The notes beneath the pieces are model-generated. The model saw only the letters and a program-made list of their open reading frames with translations. It did no database searches and had not been told where the DNA came from. A program made the translations under genes and the position numbers. 8,889 bases of DNA from Burkholderiales bacterium (lineage in GTDB: Bacteria; Pseudomonadota; Gammaproteobacteria; Burkholderiales; Burkholderiaceae_C), in NCBI GenBank assembly GCA_011391855.1, contig JAABPT010000026.1:1-8889 (forward strand), read 5' to 3'. Below are positions 6,642 to 8,889 of the stretch, piece after piece. Positions within the stretch are counted from its first letter, which is position 1; each line of letters starts with the position of its first letter.

Positions 6642-6937
6642 ACCGCCAGCGCGCCACGGCGCTCGCCTTGCGCCAGCAGGTGCTGCTGCTGCGCAGCACT
6701 GAACTGCGCGGCCGCCTGGCCACCGACGCCAGCGCCGTGCTGCGGCGCCCGCTGGCATTGGCCGACCGTGTGCAGGAGGGCTGGCGCTGGCTGCGTGCAA
6801 ACCCGGCGGCACCCATCGCCGCCGTGGTAGTGGTGGCGGTACTGCGGCCGCGCCGCGTGTGGCGCTGGGGCTGGAAGCTGTGGTGGAGCTGGCGCACGCT
6901 GCGCCGGCTGCAGTTGCGGCTGCAACCGGCACGCTGA
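6638..6937 (+). CDS. YqjK-like small membrane protein
   Basis: This 99-residue, very basic protein completes the yqjD-yqjE-yqjK order known from Escherichia coli. It has an arginine-rich N-terminal helix (RQRATALALRQQVLLLRS), a hydrophobic stretch at about 57-69 (AAPIAAVVVVAVL) after the motif ANP, then RPRRVWRWGW and a tryptophan/arginine-rich end. The sequence match to YqjK is weak and rests mainly on size, order and general layout. The start overlaps the yqjE-like stop by four bases (ATGA), and AGGAG at 6631-6635 sits unusually close, only two bases from the ATG, which favours re-initiation by coupled ribosomes. The function of YqjK is not known. Confidence 0.75.
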   Translation: MNRQRATALALRQQVLLLRSTELRGRLATDASAVLRRPLALADRVQEGWRWLRANPAAPIAAVVVVAVLRPRRVWRWGWKLWWSWRTLRRLQLRLQPAR

Positions 6938-7004
6938 CGCACGACAGCCTGGGGCAGCCGGGCCAGGGTGCCGCACCGCCCGAGATGGCGGCCGGGCCTT
7001 GCGC

Positions 7005-7010
7005 TATCGT
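7005..7010 (+). promoter_or_regulatory. Candidate -10 box placed for a leaderless sbcB transcript
   Basis: TATCGT matches four of six -10 positions and ends seven bases before the sbcB ATG. Transcription would start at or next to the ATG. No ribosome binding site is visible before sbcB. The 17-base-spaced -35 hexamer (GAGATG, 6982-6987) is poor. Confidence 0.33.
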
Positions 7011-7017
7011 TAGCGGC

Positions 7018-8460
7018 ATGGCCGAGTTCAGCTTCTTCTGGCACGACTACGAGACCTTCGGCGTGGTGCCGCGGCGCGACCGGCCGGTGCAATTTGCCGG
7101 CCTGCGCACCGACGCCGAATTGAACGAGATCGGCGCACCGGTGATGTGGTTTTGCCGCCCCGCGCCCGACACCCTGCCCGACCCCGAAAGCGTGCTGCTC
7201 ACCGGCATCCTGCCGCAGCACGCGCTGCGGCAAGGACTGCCCGAACACGAATTCGCCGCCCGCATCGAAGCCGAACTGGCGCGCGACGGCACCAACGGCG
7301 TGGGCTACAACAGCATCCGCTTCGACGACGAGGTGACGCGCTTTCTGTTCTGGCGCAATCTGATCGACCCCTATGCACGCGAGTGGCAGAACGGCTGCGG
7401 CCGCTGGGACCTGATGGACGTGGTGCGCTGCACCTGGGCGCTGCGGCCCGAGGGCATCGAGTGGCCGACCTACCCAGAAGGCCCGATGCAGGGCCGGCCG
7501 TCGTTCCGGCTCGAGCATCTCACCGCCGCCAACGGCCTGGCCCACGAGGCGGCGCACGATGCGCTGTCGGACGTGCGCGCCACGCTGGCGCTGGCGCGGT
7601 TGATCAAGTCACGGAAGCCACAGCTGTGGGACTTCTGCCTGAAGCTGCGCAAGAAGGACGCGGTGTGGGCCGAGATCGGCAGCGGCCGCCCGTTCGTACA
7701 TCTGTCGGGCCGCTACCCGGTGGAACGCGGCTGCCTGGCCATCGTGTGGCCACTCGCCCCGCACCCCACGAACAAGAACGAGCTCATCGTCTGGGACCTG
7801 GCGCAAGACCCGCGGCAACTCGCTGGCCTGGACGCCGAGACCGTGCGCCGGCGTCTCTACACGCGGCAGGACGAACTGCCCGAGGGCGAGCAACGCCTGC
7901 CGATCAAGACCCTCCACGTCAACAAGTCGCCCATCGTCATCGGCAACCTGAAGACGCTGGGCAGCGCGGCACAGCGTTGGGGGCTGGATGTGGACGCGGC
8001 GCTGCAGAATGCGCACCATGCCGCGGCGCTGGGCCGCACCCTCGACCCCCTGTGGCCGCAGGTCTTCAAGCGCCCCGCCGAGACGCAGGCCCCGGACGTC
8101 GACGAAGACCTGTACGGCGGTTTCGTCGGCAACGAGGACCGCCGCACGCTGCAGCGCCTGCGCGAACTGAACCCGGCGCAACTGGCGGCCAAGCGGCCCG
8201 CCTTCCACGACGGCCGGCTGGAGGAACTGCTGTTTCGCTACCGCGCGCGCAACTTTCCCGAGACGCTGGACGAAGCCGAGCAGGCGCGCTGGCTGCAGCA
8301 CCGCGTGGAACGACTGCACGGCGGTGCCGGCGGCGCACTCACGCTGGCGGCCTTCTTCGAGCGCATCGACGCGCTGGCCGAGACGGCTGACGAACGCGGC
8401 CAGGCGTTGCTGGAGGCGCTGTACGACTACGCCGAGGGCATCGCGCCCGAGCCGGGCTGA
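7018..8460 (+). CDS. sbcB: Exodeoxyribonuclease I
   Basis: Exonuclease I degrades single-stranded DNA from the 3' end in the cytoplasm and acts in recombination and mismatch repair. The 480-residue length is close to the 475 of the Escherichia coli enzyme. The DEDD-type active site is intact: D10 and E12 in FWHDYETFG, D103 in GYNSIRFDDEVTRF, and H180 and D185 in AHDALSDVRATLALA. The regions after residue 200 (WDFCLKLRKKDAV, HLSGRYPVERGCLAIVWPL, INTLHVNKSP-like LPIKTLHVNKSPIV) match the SH3-like and C-terminal ExoI parts. The start at 7018 gives the standard N-terminus close to the first catalytic residue. The reading frame is open further upstream into the yqjK-like gene, but that part has no ExoI similarity. 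Its last 34 bases overlap the end of the convergent permease gene. Confidence 0.97.
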   Translation: MAEFSFFWHDYETFGVVPRRDRPVQFAGLRTDAELNEIGAPVMWFCRPAPDTLPDPESVLLTGILPQHALRQGLPEHEFAARIEAELARDGTNGVGYNSIRFDDEVTRFLFWRNLIDPYAREWQNGCGRWDLMDVVRCTWALRPEGIEWPTYPEGPMQGRPSFRLEHLTAANGLAHEAAHDALSDVRATLALARLIKSRKPQLWDFCLKLRKKDAVWAEIGSGRPFVHLSGRYPVERGCLAIVWPLAPHPTNKNELIVWDLAQDPRQLAGLDAETVRRRLYTRQDELPEGEQRLPIKTLHVNKSPIVIGNLKTLGSAAQRWGLDVDAALQNAHHAAALGRTLDPLWPQVFKRPAETQAPDVDEDLYGGFVGNEDRRTLQRLRELNPAQLAAKRPAFHDGRLEELLFRYRARNFPETLDEAEQARWLQHRVERLHGGAGGALTLAAFFERIDALAETADERGQALLEALYDYAEGIAPEPG

Positions 8461-8889
8461 GCGGCACGGCGCCGGGCCACGGCGCGCATCAGCGGCGGCA
8501 CCAGCACCATGACGGCCGCGCCCACCCACAGCCCGATCGAGATGGGGCTCTCGACCAGGACGCCGAGTTCACCGTTGGTGATGGACAGCGCGCGGCGCAG
8601 GTTCTGCTCCATCATGTCGCCGAGCACGAAGCCCAGGATCAGCGGCGCCATCGGTACGCCGCGCTTGCGCAGCAGGTAGGCCAGCAGGCCCAGCACCGTC
8701 ATCAGCACCAGGTCGAAGGTGGTGGCGTGCACGGCGTACACGCCCACCGCGCTGACGGCCAGGATGCCGGGCACCAGCATCCAGTTGGGCACCTGCAGGA
8801 TCTTGACGAAGACGCCTACGAGCGGGATGTTGATGATCAGCAGCATCACCGCAGCGACGAACATCGACGCGATCAGGCCCCACACCAGG
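8427..8889 (-). CDS. Tripartite tricarboxylate transporter permease (TctA family), C-terminal part
   Basis: The visible 154 residues are the C-terminal third of the large membrane subunit of a tripartite tricarboxylate transporter, which imports citrate-like or other organic acids with a small TctB subunit and a periplasmic TctC binding protein. Recognisable stretches are VWGLIASMFVAAVMLLIIN, PLVGVFVKILQVP, and the family signature PMAPLILGFVLGDMMEQNLRRAL, followed by SPISIGLW. About four membrane segments remain. The reading frame continues past the window edge, so the start and the partner genes are not visible. The gene ends with TAG at 8429-8427, inside sbcB, so the two genes overlap tail to tail by 34 bases and no shared terminator is visible between them. 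The substrate cannot be told from this part. Confidence 0.94.
   Translation of the reverse strand, partial: LVWGLIASMFVAAVMLLIINIPLVGVFVKILQVPNWMLVPGILAVSAVGVYAVHATTFDLVLMTVLGLLAYLLRKRGVPMAPLILGFVLGDMMEQNLRRALSITNGELGVLVESPISIGLWVGAAVMVLVPPLMRAVARRRAAQPGSGAMPSA

Noticed and set aside
7146..8390. Long plus-strand frame inside sbcB
   Set aside because: It is out of frame with ExoI, is dominated by Arg, Ala, Gly and Pro, and the ExoI frame carries all catalytic residues.

Overview
The window looks like chromosomal DNA from a GC-rich betaproteobacterium, most likely Burkholderiales (Comamonadaceae or the Rubrivivax/Leptothrix group). This rests on the strong G/C bias at third codon positions, the tight packing, a tripartite tricarboxylate transporter permease, and a yqjD-yqjE-yqjK-like membrane-protein cluster. 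The taxonomic call is inference. I see no mobile element, phage, CRISPR array, tRNA or rRNA, and no intergenic gap longer than about 150 bases.

Layout. (1) Positions 1-1587, minus strand: a two-gene phosphoserine operon. serC (phosphoserine aminotransferase) comes first and overlaps by 8 bases the start of serA (3-phosphoglycerate dehydrogenase, cut by the window edge). (2) Positions 1588-1736: a divergent control region with a good -10 box for serC and a short inverted repeat. (3) Positions 1737-3894, plus strand: a universal stress protein, a nitronate monooxygenase-family flavoprotein whose likely TTG start overlaps the usp stop codon, and an exported DUF411 (CopG-like) copper-binding protein. 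(4) Positions 3984-5826: a phasin-like, lysine-tailed helical protein followed by a KASIII-type ketoacyl-ACP synthase of 373 residues. (5) Positions 5909-6937: a yqjD-yqjE-yqjK-like set of small membrane proteins, preceded by a strong hairpin that covers part of the first gene's ribosome binding site. (6) Positions 7018-8460: sbcB (exonuclease I). (7) Positions 8427-8889, minus strand: the C-terminal part of a TctA-family permease, converging on sbcB and overlapping it by 34 bases.

How the genes work together. serC and serA carry out consecutive steps of serine synthesis. The phasin-like protein and the KASIII enzyme may both act in acyl or polyhydroxyalkanoate metabolism, but only adjacency supports this. 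The yqjDEK-like proteins probably act together at the inner membrane under stress or in stationary phase. Nothing here amounts to a clearly new system. The items most worth checking are the hairpin before the yqjD homologue, the cysteine cluster in the flavoprotein, two candidate leaderless promoters, and the overlapping convergent gene ends.
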